Shown here piece after piece: positions 17,326 through 26,660 of a stretch of 56,305 nt of DNA. The DNA is from JACDQM01 sp044373315 (GTDB lineage: Bacteria > Pseudomonadota > Gammaproteobacteria > Burkholderiales > Burkholderiaceae_C). The position numbers and the translations under genes were made by a program. Below the pieces are notes generated by a model. The model did not search any database, was not told where the DNA came from, and was given only the letters and a program-made list of their open reading frames with translations. The stretch's first letter is position 1. Each line of letters starts with the position of its first letter. The stretch covers positions 1 to 56,305 of the forward strand of contig NZ_JBILQK010000016.1 in the NCBI RefSeq assembly GCF_044373315.1. The letters run 5' to 3'.

Positions 17326-18531
17326 ATGACCCCAACCCCAACCCCAACCCCAACCCCAACCCCAGCCCCAGCCATGGCACCCGTTCGAGGCCGATGCAGC
17401 GAACGCTTCGAGCCCCTGCGGCACTTGTTCGCGTCACTGCTGAGCTCGGATGCCGACCTCGGCGCCTCGCTGGCACTGACCGTCGACGGTCGTTTCGAGG
17501 TCGACCTGTGGGGCGGCTGGTCGGATGAAGCGCGCACCCGCCCTTGGGAGGAGGACACGGTTGTCAACGTGTGGTCCACGACCAAGACGATGACGTCGCT
17601 GGCTGCACTGTTGCTGGTCGACCGCGGCGAACTGGACGTGGATGCGCCGATCGCTCGCTACTGGCCCGAGTTCGCCGCAGCCGGCAAGCAGGCCATCACG
17701 CTGGCACAGGTTCTGTCCTACACCTCGGGTGTCTCCGGCTGGGATGCACCCGTGGTGCTGGATGACCTGTACGACTGGGAGCGCAGCACGGCGCGCCTGG
17801 CGGCACAGGCGCCCTGGTGGCCCCCTGGGACGGCGAGTGGCTACCACGCACTGAACAGCGGACACCTGGTCGGCGAAGTGGTGCGCCGGATCACCGGGCG
17901 GGGTCTGAAGGCGTTCTTCGACGATGAGATCGCGCGCCCGCTCGGCGCGGACTTCCACATCGGCCTGCCCGAGAGCGAACTCCATCGGTGCAGCCCCGTG
18001 GTGCCGCCGCCGCCGCTGCCTGTCGACTTTTCGACCCTGGACCCCAGCAGCCCGGTCTACCGCACCTTCACGGGCCCGCTGCCAGACGCGGGCGCTGCCA
18101 ACACGGCCGCCTGGCGTGCGGCCGACATCGGTGCTGCAAATGGCCACGGCAACGCGCGTTCGGTCGCACGCGTGCAGAGCCTCGTCAGCAACGGCGGTGA
18201 GGCATTCGGCGTGCGTCTCCTCAGTTCGCAAACCGTGGAGCGCATCTTCGAAACCCGAAGCCGGGGTGTCGATCTGGTGTTCGGCGTACCCGTGCACATG
18301 GGCCTCGGCTGGGGCCTGCCCGAACCGGCAACCGTTCCGTACGTGCCCCAAGGTCGGGTTTGCTTCTGGGGAGGCTGGGGCGGTTCGATGGTCATCAACG
18401 ATGCCGACCGACGGACGACCCTGGCTTACATGATGAATCGCATGGCGCCCGGCATCATCGGCGGCGAGAACATCGCGAGACTCGCCGCGTGTCTGAACGA
18501 CATCCTGGCGCGGGACGCCGGGGTTCGGTGA
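17326..18531 (+). CDS. Serine hydrolase, class C beta-lactamase/esterase family VIII type
   Basis: About 401 residues. The catalytic SxxK is in VWSTTKTM (Ser about 84, Lys about 87) and the second-motif Tyr is in SGYHALNSGHLVGEV (about 173), the pattern of family VIII esterases that share the class C beta-lactamase fold. A late WGGWGGSMVINDAD replaces the KTG box with a W/G-rich loop, favouring esterase over beta-lactamase. There is no signal peptide; the N-terminus is a Thr-Pro repeat. ATG 17326 or GTG 17320 could start it. It follows the TonB-dependent receptor by 19 bases and may cleave the imported ligand. Confidence 0.88.
   Translation: MTPTPTPTPTPTPAPAMAPVRGRCSERFEPLRHLFASLLSSDADLGASLALTVDGRFEVDLWGGWSDEARTRPWEEDTVVNVWSTTKTMTSLAALLLVDRGELDVDAPIARYWPEFAAAGKQAITLAQVLSYTSGVSGWDAPVVLDDLYDWERSTARLAAQAPWWPPGTASGYHALNSGHLVGEVVRRITGRGLKAFFDDEIARPLGADFHIGLPESELHRCSPVVPPPPLPVDFSTLDPSSPVYRTFTGPLPDAGAANTAAWRAADIGAANGHGNARSVARVQSLVSNGGEAFGVRLLSSQTVERIFETRSRGVDLVFGVPVHMGLGWGLPEPATVPYVPQGRVCFWGGWGGSMVINDADRRTTLAYMMNRMAPGIIGGENIARLAACLNDILARDAGVR
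17329..17364 (+). repeat. Hexanucleotide repeat (ACCCCA)6 at the start of the esterase gene
   Basis: Six perfect ACCCCA units begin directly after the ATG at 17326 and encode six Thr-Pro dipeptides, followed by a GCCCCA variant giving Ala-Pro. The complementary strand has tandem GGGGTT, a classic G-quadruplex-forming pattern. Unit-number changes would alter the N-terminus without shifting the frame. Confidence 0.95.
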
Positions 18532-18815
18532 TCGAGCCGAGGTCTGCATCAGGAAAGCGCCGGCCAGCGGGCAGTTTGTCGGGACCTGACCATCAAGACT
18601 GTCGGCAAGGTCGAGAGCTCCGGCCGTCGATGTCCGGCCGGCCGCTCTCATCCTGGGCCCGCTCGCGGGCAACGCTGGACCAGCTCCACAGCCGATCCAG
18701 ATCCAGCTCAGCGCGCACCGGCGTAGCACCGCGCACCTCCTCCCGCTGACGGCGCACTCACAGCCGGTACAGCTCCTCGACATCGGCCTGCATGCTGTAG
18801 ATTTTTGTACTGCAT

Positions 18816-18984
18816 TTAAGGCAACGCTGAACAAGTCCCTCGCGCACGGAGAATCCCTGCTTTGGGCGATCTGCTGCGTTGCAAATCCTCGCCGTAGCCC
18901 ACGCTACGGCTGCGGTTCGCGCCTTGCAGCTCATCCCAAACCAGGGCTCGCCGTATCGCGGGGACTTATTCAGCGTCGCCTTAA
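18816..18984. mobile_element. 169-bp full-length palindromic MITE-like element
   Basis: The left end AAGGCAACGCTGAACAAGTC and the reverse complement of the right end, AAGGCGACGCTGAATAAGTC, match at 18 of 20 positions, and similarity continues inward to the centre (for example CTTTGGG opposite GTTTGGG, CCGTAGC opposite CCGTAGC). TTAA sits at both outer edges and may be a target duplication or part of the repeat. There is no open frame inside, so it is a non-autonomous element or structured repeat. The GCTGAAnAAGTC end resembles termini of IS5-like elements as I recall them; the family is not proven. Confidence 0.75.
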
Positions 18985-19080
18985 CTCAATGGAAGGGGGG
19001 TGCTGCAAGTCGGTGACCGCTCAGAGCGGTGTACCCACTCGCCTTCATTTGCACACGCCTCGATCAACAAAGCGTCTCGA

Positions 19081-19227
19081 TCACCTATGACAGGCCGCAG
19101 AGAGTTCAAAGCTGAGTGAGAACCGACACCTGCGCAGCGCCGCCTGTCCGTTGGCGTCGCCGCCGCCCTTGCGCACCTGGTCGACCCAGACGGATTCGAT
19201 GCCGCGCACCACGAACGTTGTCTTCAT
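19081..19227 (-). pseudogene. Short frame, probable 5' remnant of a decayed gene
   Basis: 48 codons from ATG 19227: MKTTFVVRGIESVWVDQVRK, then GGGDANGQAALRR, then a low-quality tail to a stop at 19081. The first 30 residues look protein-like and the tail does not, as expected for a truncated gene start next to a repeat element. I cannot assign a family with confidence. Confidence 0.3.
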
Positions 19228-19337
19228 CGAGCGTCCCTTTCGTCAGCGAGCCTGTCTCGCCGCTGCCGGCATTGAAGCAAGGCCGGGGGACGCTGTCTCG
19301 CCGCTTCCGGACACGCAGGCCGGATGCAGCCTGGGGC

Positions 19338-21137
19338 TCAGTCGCCCATGTCGACGAAGCGCCACCAGTCGCGCGCAAAGGGGTGGCGCCAGAAGCCGTG
19401 CACGCGCTTTTGGCTCAGGTCCACACGGATCGCATGCCAGTGCGCCAGATAGGGCACATAGGCCAGCATCATGCGGTTGGCGTCGCGCATCGCGGCCTGG
19501 CGCTCGGGGCCGTCGGACAGGGCCCGCTGGCGCCGGTACAGCGCGTCATAGGCCGGCAGCTGCATGCGCGCATCGTTCGATTGGCCGCTGTTGGGGCCGT
19601 AGGCCATGCCCAGGAAGAAGTCGCCGTCGGGCGATGAGCTGTTCCAGCTGTAGCCCCACATCATCAGCTGGCCGGCCAGGGCTTTCTTGATCAGCTCGCC
19701 GAACTGGCCAGTCTCGAACTCCATGCGCAGGCCCAGGGCGTCCATGCGCTTCTTCCACAGCTCGTTGAGGGCGCGCTGGCGGCTGTTGCTGACGCCGGCC
19801 ATGCGCAGCGTCAGGCGCGAGCCGTCGGGGTTCTCCAGATAACCGTCGCCATCCGCGTCCTTGTAGCCATAGGTGGCCAGCAGCGCGCGGGCGCGTGGCA
19901 GGTCGGCCGCGCTCATCTCGCTCTTGAGCTGCGGGTCGTGGCCATACACGGCGGGCGGCAGTAGCGACTGCGCCGGCACGGCCTGGCCCTTGAAGACCAG
20001 GCGGATCTCGGCCGCGTTGTCATAGGCCAGCGCGATGGCGCGACGCAGCGCCACCTTCTCCGGCGTGAAGCCGCCGATCTGCGGATCCTCGAAGTTGAAG
20101 TAGCTTAGCTTGACGTCGGCGCCCACGGTCTGGCGCGCCTGCACGCCGCGTGCGGCCAGATTCGGCGCCAGCCGGCCGCCGGGCAAGGCCATCGGCGCCA
20201 CGCCGGGTGGCATTTCCAGCACATCCAGTTCACCGCCGGCAAAGGCCAGCCAGCGCGGCTGTTCTTCTTCGATGATGCTGACATGCACCTCGTCCACCAG
20301 CGGCAGGCGTTGGCCGGCCAGGCGCTGCGCCATGGCCTGGGCCTGCGCATCACCGGCGGGCGCCACGCTGTCGAAGCGCTGCTCGCGAAAGCCCGGGTTC
20401 TTCTCCAGCACCGTCAGCGAGCCGCGCCGCCAGGACTTGAGACGGAACGGCCCGGTGCCCACCGGATGCGCCATCAGATCGGCGCCGTAAGCCTCGACCA
20501 CCTCGCGCGCGACGGCGCCCGTCAGCCCGGCATTGGCGAACACATGGATGAAGCGTGGGTCGCTCTGCGCCAGCCGCAGCTCGAAGCGGTAGCGGTCCAG
20601 CGCGCGCAGGCCTTCGACGGGGCTGTCGTAGTCCAGCCCGGTCTTGGCCTTCAGCGCGCGCTGGCGCAGCGCAGTCATGCCGAGGATCTGCGCGTTCTCG
20701 AACTGGTAGAGGTGCTCGGTCTTCAGGCGCGGGTCGAAGAAGCGCTTGATGCTGTAGACATAGTCCTGCGCCACCAGCTCGCGCGGCCGACCCTTGAAGG
20801 CCGGGTCTTCGCTGAAGAAGATGCCGGGCCGCAGCGTGAAGACAAAGCGCCGGGCCTCGTCGCTGACCTCGGGCAGCGCAGCGGCGGTCAGCGGGCGCAG
20901 CAGGGCCGGGCGAGCCAGGCAGTCGTAGGTCAGCGGCGGCTCGAAGATGTGCGCGTTGATGATGACCGAGGTCTGGTCAGACACCTGCGGCGGATCGAAG
21001 CCCACTTCGCCTGTGTTGAAGGCAGTGCGCAGGATCTTCTTGCTGCCGCTGCGGCTGCCGTCAGCCTGGGCTGCCGCCCAGGGGCTGGCGGCCAGCGCCA
21101 GCGAGCCCTGCAGCCAGCCGCGCCTGCGCATCGTCAC
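19338..21137 (-). CDS. Family 5 (peptide-type) ABC transporter solute-binding protein, copy 1
   Basis: 599 residues. Export signal MTMRRRGWLQGSLALAASPW with a run of Arg, then the family core: TGEVGFDPPQVSDQTS, HIFEPPLTYD, FTLRPGIFFSEDPAF, YVYSIKRFFDP, HPVGTGPFRLKSWRRGS and SYFNFEDPQIGGFTPEKVALRRAIALAYD. It binds peptides or similar solutes in the periplasm. Its ATG overlaps the stop of the preceding paralogue (ATGA, 21134-21137), so the two are translationally coupled. It is the last and most divergent of four tandem paralogues; the permease and ATPase genes are divergent at 27 kb. Confidence 0.92.
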   Translation of the reverse strand: MTMRRRGWLQGSLALAASPWAAAQADGSRSGSKKILRTAFNTGEVGFDPPQVSDQTSVIINAHIFEPPLTYDCLARPALLRPLTAAALPEVSDEARRFVFTLRPGIFFSEDPAFKGRPRELVAQDYVYSIKRFFDPRLKTEHLYQFENAQILGMTALRQRALKAKTGLDYDSPVEGLRALDRYRFELRLAQSDPRFIHVFANAGLTGAVAREVVEAYGADLMAHPVGTGPFRLKSWRRGSLTVLEKNPGFREQRFDSVAPAGDAQAQAMAQRLAGQRLPLVDEVHVSIIEEEQPRWLAFAGGELDVLEMPPGVAPMALPGGRLAPNLAARGVQARQTVGADVKLSYFNFEDPQIGGFTPEKVALRRAIALAYDNAAEIRLVFKGQAVPAQSLLPPAVYGHDPQLKSEMSAADLPRARALLATYGYKDADGDGYLENPDGSRLTLRMAGVSNSRQRALNELWKKRMDALGLRMEFETGQFGELIKKALAGQLMMWGYSWNSSSPDGDFFLGMAYGPNSGQSNDARMQLPAYDALYRRQRALSDGPERQAAMRDANRMMLAYVPYLAHWHAIRVDLSQKRVHGFWRHPFARDWWRFVDMGD

Positions 21138-22966
21138 GGCTTGGCGGGCCGCTTGGCGTTGTCGATGTCCACGTACTGCCAGAACATATTGCCGAAGGGC
21201 GGGCGCTTGTAGCCCTGCAGCCAGGGCTGCGCCAGGTCGGTGACGATGCGGTGCACCTGATACTTGTGCGGCATGTAGGCGGTGGTCAGCTTCTGCGCCT
21301 CGCGCAGCAGGGCCAGGCGCTCGGGGCCATCGGGGATGTCCTGCATGCGGCGGTAGACCTCGTCGAAGCGATCGAGCTTGAAGCGCGCCAGGTTCTGGCC
21401 GCCGGAGGCCGGGCCGTAGAGGATTTCCAGGCCGGCCTGCACATCAGGGTCGCTGGCCGAATAGCCCAGCGCCCAGATCGGCAGCTGGCCAGCGCGCGCG
21501 GCCTTCAGCTGCTCGGGCCACTTGCCAGCCTTGATGGTGATCTTGATGCCGATCGCGTCCATGTTCTTCTTCCACAGCTCGTCGAAGCTGCGCGAGAGCG
21601 CGTCGGGCTGGCTGGCGTATTCGATCGCGAAGGGCTTGCCGTTGGGCAGCTCGCGCCAGCCGTCACCGTCCACGTCCTTGTAGCCGTACATGTCCAGCAA
21701 GGCCTTGGCGCGCGGCAGATCGAAGTCGCTGTTCTCGCTTTTGAACATGGGGTCGTAGCCCCAGGTGCTGGGCGCCACCACCGATTGCGCGATCACCGCC
21801 TGGCCGCGGCGCACGGTGTTGATCTCGCGGTTGATGTTGGTGGCCAGGCCGATGGCGCGACGCAGCGCCACCTTCTCGGGCGTGTAGCCGCCCACCACCG
21901 GGTCTTCCATATTGAAGTAGTACATGGTGCGGTCGGTGTTGACGACGCGCTCCATCTGCATGCCCTGCTTGGCCAGGTTCGGTGCCAGCTGGCCCTTGGG
22001 CGCGGCGATGTTGCTGAACTCCAGCGGCACCGTCACCAGGTCGAGCTCGCGGTTCAGGTAGGCCAGCCAGCGCGGCTGCGACTCCTCGATGATGGACACC
22101 TCGACGCGGTCGATCATCGGCAGGCGACGGCCCTTGAACTGCGCGGCAAAGGCCTGGCCGCGGGCATCGTCGGCATTCGGCTCGCCGTCGTAGAACACCT
22201 CGCGATAGTTGGGGTTGCGCACCAGCACCATCTGCGAGCTGCGGCGCCAGCTCTTCAGCATGAAGGGTCCGGTTCCCACCGGATGCTCCATGGTCTTGTC
22301 CTTGTAGGCCTCGATCACCTCGCGGGCCACGGCGCCGTACTGGTCGCCGCCGGTGATGTTGTAGATCAGGCGCGGGCGCGGGGACTTCAGGCGGTACTGG
22401 ATCGTGTAGCGATCCAGCGCCCGCAGACCTTCGACCGGGGCGTTGTAGTCAAACGGCTTCTTGTCCTTCAGCGCCGCCTGGCGCAGCTCGTCCAGGCCGA
22501 TGATGCCCAGGCCAGCGAAGGCAGTGTAGGCCGGGCTCTTGGTGGCGGGGTCGAAGAAGCGCTTGAGCGAGTAGACGAAGTCCTCGGCCACCAGTTCGCG
22601 CTTCTTGCCTCCAAAGGCCGGGTCGTCGGCAAAGTAGATGCCGGGCTTGATGCGCACGGTCCAGGTCTTGAAGTCATCGCTGACCTCGGGCATCGCGGCC
22701 GCGACATTCGGCTTCACCTTGAAGGGCCGCGCCAGATAGTCGTACTTGTACAGGCCCTCGAAGATGTGGCCGGTGATGATGCGCGAATACAGATCGCTGA
22801 TCTGCGCCGGATCGAAGCCGGTTTCACCGGCCACGAAGGCATAACGTAGCAGCTTGGCGTCCTCAGCTTGCGCTGGCGTGGCTGCAGCGCCGAGTTGCAT
22901 CGCCAGCAGGCTGGCCAGCGCGGCACGCAGGATCTGTCGCTTGGGCTTGTTCGTCATCATGCTCAT
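21134..22966 (-). CDS. Family 5 (peptide-type) ABC transporter solute-binding protein, copy 2
   Basis: 610 residues from ATG 22966, which overlaps the stop of copy 3 (ATGA, 22963-22966); an upstream in-frame start at 23008 would run into copy 3. Signal peptide ends near AATPAQAE. Core motifs are GETGFDPAQISDLYSRIITG, RIKPGIYFADDPAFGGKKRE, HPVGTGPFMLKSWRRSSQ and YYFNMEDPVVGGYTPEKVAL. A calcium-site-like DMYGYKDVDGDGWREL occurs in copies 2 and 3, with close variants in copies 1 and 4. It presumably delivers peptides to the divergently encoded permease; the different binding pockets suggest different ligands. Confidence 0.92.
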   Translation of the reverse strand: MSMMTNKPKRQILRAALASLLAMQLGAAATPAQAEDAKLLRYAFVAGETGFDPAQISDLYSRIITGHIFEGLYKYDYLARPFKVKPNVAAAMPEVSDDFKTWTVRIKPGIYFADDPAFGGKKRELVAEDFVYSLKRFFDPATKSPAYTAFAGLGIIGLDELRQAALKDKKPFDYNAPVEGLRALDRYTIQYRLKSPRPRLIYNITGGDQYGAVAREVIEAYKDKTMEHPVGTGPFMLKSWRRSSQMVLVRNPNYREVFYDGEPNADDARGQAFAAQFKGRRLPMIDRVEVSIIEESQPRWLAYLNRELDLVTVPLEFSNIAAPKGQLAPNLAKQGMQMERVVNTDRTMYYFNMEDPVVGGYTPEKVALRRAIGLATNINREINTVRRGQAVIAQSVVAPSTWGYDPMFKSENSDFDLPRAKALLDMYGYKDVDGDGWRELPNGKPFAIEYASQPDALSRSFDELWKKNMDAIGIKITIKAGKWPEQLKAARAGQLPIWALGYSASDPDVQAGLEILYGPASGGQNLARFKLDRFDEVYRRMQDIPDGPERLALLREAQKLTTAYMPHKYQVHRIVTDLAQPWLQGYKRPPFGNMFWQYVDIDNAKRPAKP

Positions 22967-24783
22967 GGTCGTTTCTTGCTCTCGTCGATATCCACCATAT
23001 GCCACCACTCCTGCCAGAACAGCGGGCGGCGGTAGCCGATCACCCAGGGCTGCGCCAGGTCGGTCAGCAGGCGGTGCACATGGTTACGGTAAGGCAGGTA
23101 GACGGCGGCGATGCGCTTGGCCTCGTGGATCAGGGCCAGGCGCTCGGGGCCGTCGGGCAGGGTCTGCATGCGCTCGTAGATTGCATCGAACTCGCGCATC
23201 TTGAAGCGCGACAGGTTCTGCCCGCCGGTGGCCGGGCCGTACAGGCGCTGCAGCGCGGCCTGCGCATCGGGCTTGTCTGCCGAGGAGGCCACGCCCCAGA
23301 TCTGGAACTTGCCGCCGCGCACGCTTTTGAGGTTCTCGGGCCACTTGGCGGTCTTGAAGGCCAGGCGCAGGCCGATCTGCGCCATGTTCTTCTGCATGAT
23401 CTCGTCGAGCTGGCGCGAGGCGTTGTCGGGCTGGGTGTTGCGCGTCAGCGTGAGCTGGCTGCCGTCGGGCAGTTCGCGCCAGCCGTCGCCGTCCACGTCC
23501 TTGTAGCCATACAGGTCCAGCAGCGCCTTGGCGCGCGCCGGGTCGAAGTCGCTCATCGAGCTCTTGAACTGCGCCTCGTAGCCGGTGGTGTGCGGCACCA
23601 CCGGGCTTTGCGCCGGGATGGCCTGGCCGCGGCGCACCAGCTGGATCTCGCGCTGCACATCGATGGCCAGGCTGACCGCGCGGCGCAGCGCGATCTTGTC
23701 GGGCGTGTAGCCGCCCACCACCGGGTCTTCCATATTGAAGACCGTCATCGTCGACTCGGGCCCGACGATGCGCAGGCCCTGGATGCCGCGCTTGGCCAGG
23801 TTGGGCGCCAGCTGGCCATGCGGCAGGGCCTGGCTGATGAAGTCGGCCGGCACGCGCTCCAGGAAGTCCTTCTCAGCGTTCAGGAAGGACAGCCAGCGCG
23901 GCTGCGCCTCCTCTATCACGGCGATCTCGACGCGGTCCACCATCGGGATGCGGCGGCCCTTGAAGCGCGCCAGCAAGGCCTGACCCTCGGCATCGTCGGC
24001 GGCGGGCTCGGCGTCGTAATAGCGTTCGCGGTAGTTGGGGTTCTTCTCCAGCACCATCAGCGAGCTGCGGCGCCAGCTCTTCAGCATGAAGGGCCCGGTG
24101 CCGACCGGGTGCGCCATGATCTTGTCGCCGTAATGCTCGACCACCTCGCGCGCCAGCGCGCCGTAGAGGTCGGAACCAGCCAGCAGCGACTGCAGCAGAT
24201 GCGGACGGCCCTGCTCGGTGCGGATCTGCAGCGTGTAGCGATCGAGCGCGCGCAGGCCCTCAATCTCGCGGTCGTAGTTGAAGGGCTTCTTGCTTTCCAG
24301 CGCCTGCTGGCGCAGCGCCTTCAGGCCCAGGATGCCGGCGTCTTCAAAGGTGGACCAGACGGGACTCTTCAGCGCCGGGTCGGCGAAACGCTTGAAGCTG
24401 TAGACATAGTCGGCCGCCACCAGCTCGCGCTTCTTCCCGCCAAAGGCCGCATCGTCGGCGAAGTAGATGCCGGGCTTGATGCGGATGGTGTAGGTCTTGA
24501 AGTCGGCGCTGACCTCGGGCATGCCCACCGCGGTCAGCGGCTTGATCTTGACCGGCCGCGCCAGATGGTCGTACTGGTACAGCGTCTCGAAGATATGCGC
24601 AGTGATCGTGCGCGAGTACAGGTCCGAGAGCTGCGAGGGGTCGAAGCCGGTTTCGGCCACCAGAAAGGCGTACTTCAGCACCTTGGGCGGCTGGACTGTT
24701 TCGGCAGGCGATGCTGCGTTGATGGTGCTGCAGCCAAGCAGCAGGGCCGCGCCGGCCAGGCGTCGCAGAAGGGGACTCAGCAT
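22963..24783 (-). CDS. Family 5 (peptide-type) ABC transporter solute-binding protein, copy 3, possible lipoprotein
   Basis: 606 residues. The N-terminus MLSPLLRRLAGAALLLGCST contains a lipobox-like LLGC, so this copy may be lipid-anchored, unlike its neighbours. The core follows the same order as copies 2 and 4: AETGFDPSQLSDLYSRTITA, RIKPGIYFADDAAFGGKK, HPVGTGPFMLKSWRRSSL, VFNMEDPVVGGYTPDKIAL and LDLYGYKDVDGDGWREL. It starts 47 bases after the stop of copy 4 and ends overlapping the start of copy 2, consistent with one four-gene transcript. Confidence 0.92.
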   Translation of the reverse strand: MLSPLLRRLAGAALLLGCSTINAASPAETVQPPKVLKYAFLVAETGFDPSQLSDLYSRTITAHIFETLYQYDHLARPVKIKPLTAVGMPEVSADFKTYTIRIKPGIYFADDAAFGGKKRELVAADYVYSFKRFADPALKSPVWSTFEDAGILGLKALRQQALESKKPFNYDREIEGLRALDRYTLQIRTEQGRPHLLQSLLAGSDLYGALAREVVEHYGDKIMAHPVGTGPFMLKSWRRSSLMVLEKNPNYRERYYDAEPAADDAEGQALLARFKGRRIPMVDRVEIAVIEEAQPRWLSFLNAEKDFLERVPADFISQALPHGQLAPNLAKRGIQGLRIVGPESTMTVFNMEDPVVGGYTPDKIALRRAVSLAIDVQREIQLVRRGQAIPAQSPVVPHTTGYEAQFKSSMSDFDPARAKALLDLYGYKDVDGDGWRELPDGSQLTLTRNTQPDNASRQLDEIMQKNMAQIGLRLAFKTAKWPENLKSVRGGKFQIWGVASSADKPDAQAALQRLYGPATGGQNLSRFKMREFDAIYERMQTLPDGPERLALIHEAKRIAAVYLPYRNHVHRLLTDLAQPWVIGYRRPLFWQEWWHMVDIDESKKRP

Positions 24784-24830
24784 GGCGGGGCGCTTTCAGC
24801 TGGGGGGGTGAATCTGCAGCGCGTGCCGAC

Positions 24831-26660
24831 TCAGTCCGACTTGGGCTTGAGTGTGTTGTCGACGTCGACGTACTGCCAGAAGTCGCGCAGGAAGATGTTG
24901 CGGTCGTAGCCGATCACCCAGGGCTGGGCCAGATCGGTGAACAGGCGGTGCACCGTGATCTTGTAGGGCATGTAGGCCACCATCAGCTTGCCGGCTTCTT
25001 CCATCACCGCCTGGCGCTCGGGCCCGTTGGGCAGCAGCTTCTGCTTTTGGTACAGCGCGTTGTAGGCCGGCAGGTCGAAGCGCGATTTGTTGGCCTGGCC
25101 CTTGGCACGGCCGTCGCCCAGCGCCAGGAAGGTGTCACCGTCCGGCGCGGTGGCCACCCAGCTGACGCCCCACATCATCAGCTTGCCGGCATTGGCCGCC
25201 TTCAGGTTCTCAGGCCACTTGGCGGTCTTGAACTCGATGCGCACCTGCAGCGCGTTCATGTTCTTCTGCCACTGTTCCACCAGCTGGCGGCTCTGGCTGT
25301 CGGGCTGGGTGGCGTAGATCAGCTCCAGCGGCTTGCCATCGGGCAGATCACGCCAGCCGTCACCGTCCTTGTCCACATAGCCATACAGGTCCAGCAGGGC
25401 CTTGGCCTTGGGCAGGCTGTACTCGCTCATCTCGGACTTGAAGTCCGGCCGGTAGCCGAAGGTGCCGGGAGCGAACGGGCCTTGTGCGGCCATCGCCTGG
25501 CCGCGGCGCGGCAGGCGGATTTCCTTGTCGACGTCCACGGCCAGCGAGATGGCGCGGCGCAGCGCCACCTTGTCGGGCGTGTAGCCGCCCACCAGCGGGT
25601 CTTCCATATTGAAGTAGGTGAAGGCCACTTCCGGGTAGGGGAAGCGCACCGATCGCATGCCTTTCTTGGCCAGGCCGGGGGCCAGCTTGCCATGCGGGGT
25701 GGCGATGCTGACGTACTCGGCCGGCACCTCCTCCATCACGTCGGCTTCGGCATTCAGGAAGCTCAGCCAGCGCGGCTGGTTCTCTTCAATGATGGCGATC
25801 TCGACGCGGTCGGTCAGCGGCAGGCGCTTGCCCTGCAGCTTGGCGGCCTGGGCTTTCAGCACCGGATCGGCATTGGCCGGCGGCTGCTCGTTGTAGAGCT
25901 CCTCGCGGTAGGCCGGGTTGCGCTCCAGCACGATGCGCGAGCTGCGGCGCCATTCGGTCAGGCGGTAGGGGCCGGTGCCCACCGGATGGTCCATGATCTT
26001 GTCGCCGTAGTACTCGACCACTTCGCGCGCCAGTGCGCCCAGGAAGGCCGAATCGGCGAACTGGTTGATGAAGCGCGGATCACCCACACCCAGGCGCACC
26101 TGGAAGGTGTAGCGGTCCAGCAGCTTCAGGCCCTCGACTTCGCGGTCGTAGTCGAAGGGCTTCTTGGCGGCCATCAGCTCCTTGCGCAGCTCCGACAGGC
26201 CCAGGATCTGCACGTTCTCCAGCAGGTAGAGATTGCGGCTGTTGAGCTTGGGGTCGTAGTGGCGTTTGATCGAATAGATGTAGTCGGCCGCGGTCAGCTC
26301 GCGCTTCTTGCCGCCGAAGGCCGGATCGTCGGCGAAGTAGATGCCGGGCTTGATCTTGAAGGTCAGCGTCTTGAAGTCGGCCGAGATCTCGGGCATGGCC
26401 GCCGCGGTGGACGGACGCATCTGGTACGGGCGGGCCAGGTAGGCGAACTCCAGCGGCGCTTCGAAGATGCCGGCCGCGATGGTCTTGGAGTAGCGGTCGC
26501 TGATCTGCGCGGGGTCGAAGCCGGTTTCGGCAACCCGGAACGAGTAGCGAAGCACCTTGGCGTCGGCTGGGGCTGGCGTGGCCGGCTGGGCATGGGCCGA
26601 GAGAGAAGTACCACTAATGAGCAGCGCGGCGGTTGCCGCACGTGCGAAGCCAGCTCGCAT
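24831..26660 (-). CDS. Family 5 (peptide-type) ABC transporter solute-binding protein, copy 4 (operon-proximal)
   Basis: 609 residues from ATG 26660; the signal peptide MRAGFARAATAALLISGTSL runs to a cleavage site near SAHAQP. The longer open frame to 26840 lies in the intergenic region. Core motifs are VAETGFDPAQISDRYSKTI, KIKPGIYFADDPAFGGKKRE, HPVGTGPYRLTEWRRSSR and TYFNMEDPLVGGYTPDKVAL. It is first in the minus-strand run of four receptors, divergent from the permease genes across a 383-base intergenic region that probably holds both promoters. Confidence 0.92.
   Translation of the reverse strand: MRAGFARAATAALLISGTSLSAHAQPATPAPADAKVLRYSFRVAETGFDPAQISDRYSKTIAAGIFEAPLEFAYLARPYQMRPSTAAAMPEISADFKTLTFKIKPGIYFADDPAFGGKKRELTAADYIYSIKRHYDPKLNSRNLYLLENVQILGLSELRKELMAAKKPFDYDREVEGLKLLDRYTFQVRLGVGDPRFINQFADSAFLGALAREVVEYYGDKIMDHPVGTGPYRLTEWRRSSRIVLERNPAYREELYNEQPPANADPVLKAQAAKLQGKRLPLTDRVEIAIIEENQPRWLSFLNAEADVMEEVPAEYVSIATPHGKLAPGLAKKGMRSVRFPYPEVAFTYFNMEDPLVGGYTPDKVALRRAISLAVDVDKEIRLPRRGQAMAAQGPFAPGTFGYRPDFKSEMSEYSLPKAKALLDLYGYVDKDGDGWRDLPDGKPLELIYATQPDSQSRQLVEQWQKNMNALQVRIEFKTAKWPENLKAANAGKLMMWGVSWVATAPDGDTFLALGDGRAKGQANKSRFDLPAYNALYQKQKLLPNGPERQAVMEEAGKLMVAYMPYKITVHRLFTDLAQPWVIGYDRNIFLRDFWQYVDVDNTLKPKSD

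Larger units (their letters stand above)
18532..19337. other. Gene-poor stretch with a MITE-like element and possible gene remnants
   Basis: About 800 bases between the esterase gene and the first solute-binding protein gene. It contains a 169-base palindromic element (18816-18984) and a short minus-strand frame (19081-19227). Just before the palindrome, minus-strand bases about 18762-18806 read YSMQADVEELYRL then stop, which could be the tail of a decayed gene, but upstream coding is lost. No intact gene is convincing. Confidence 0.6.
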
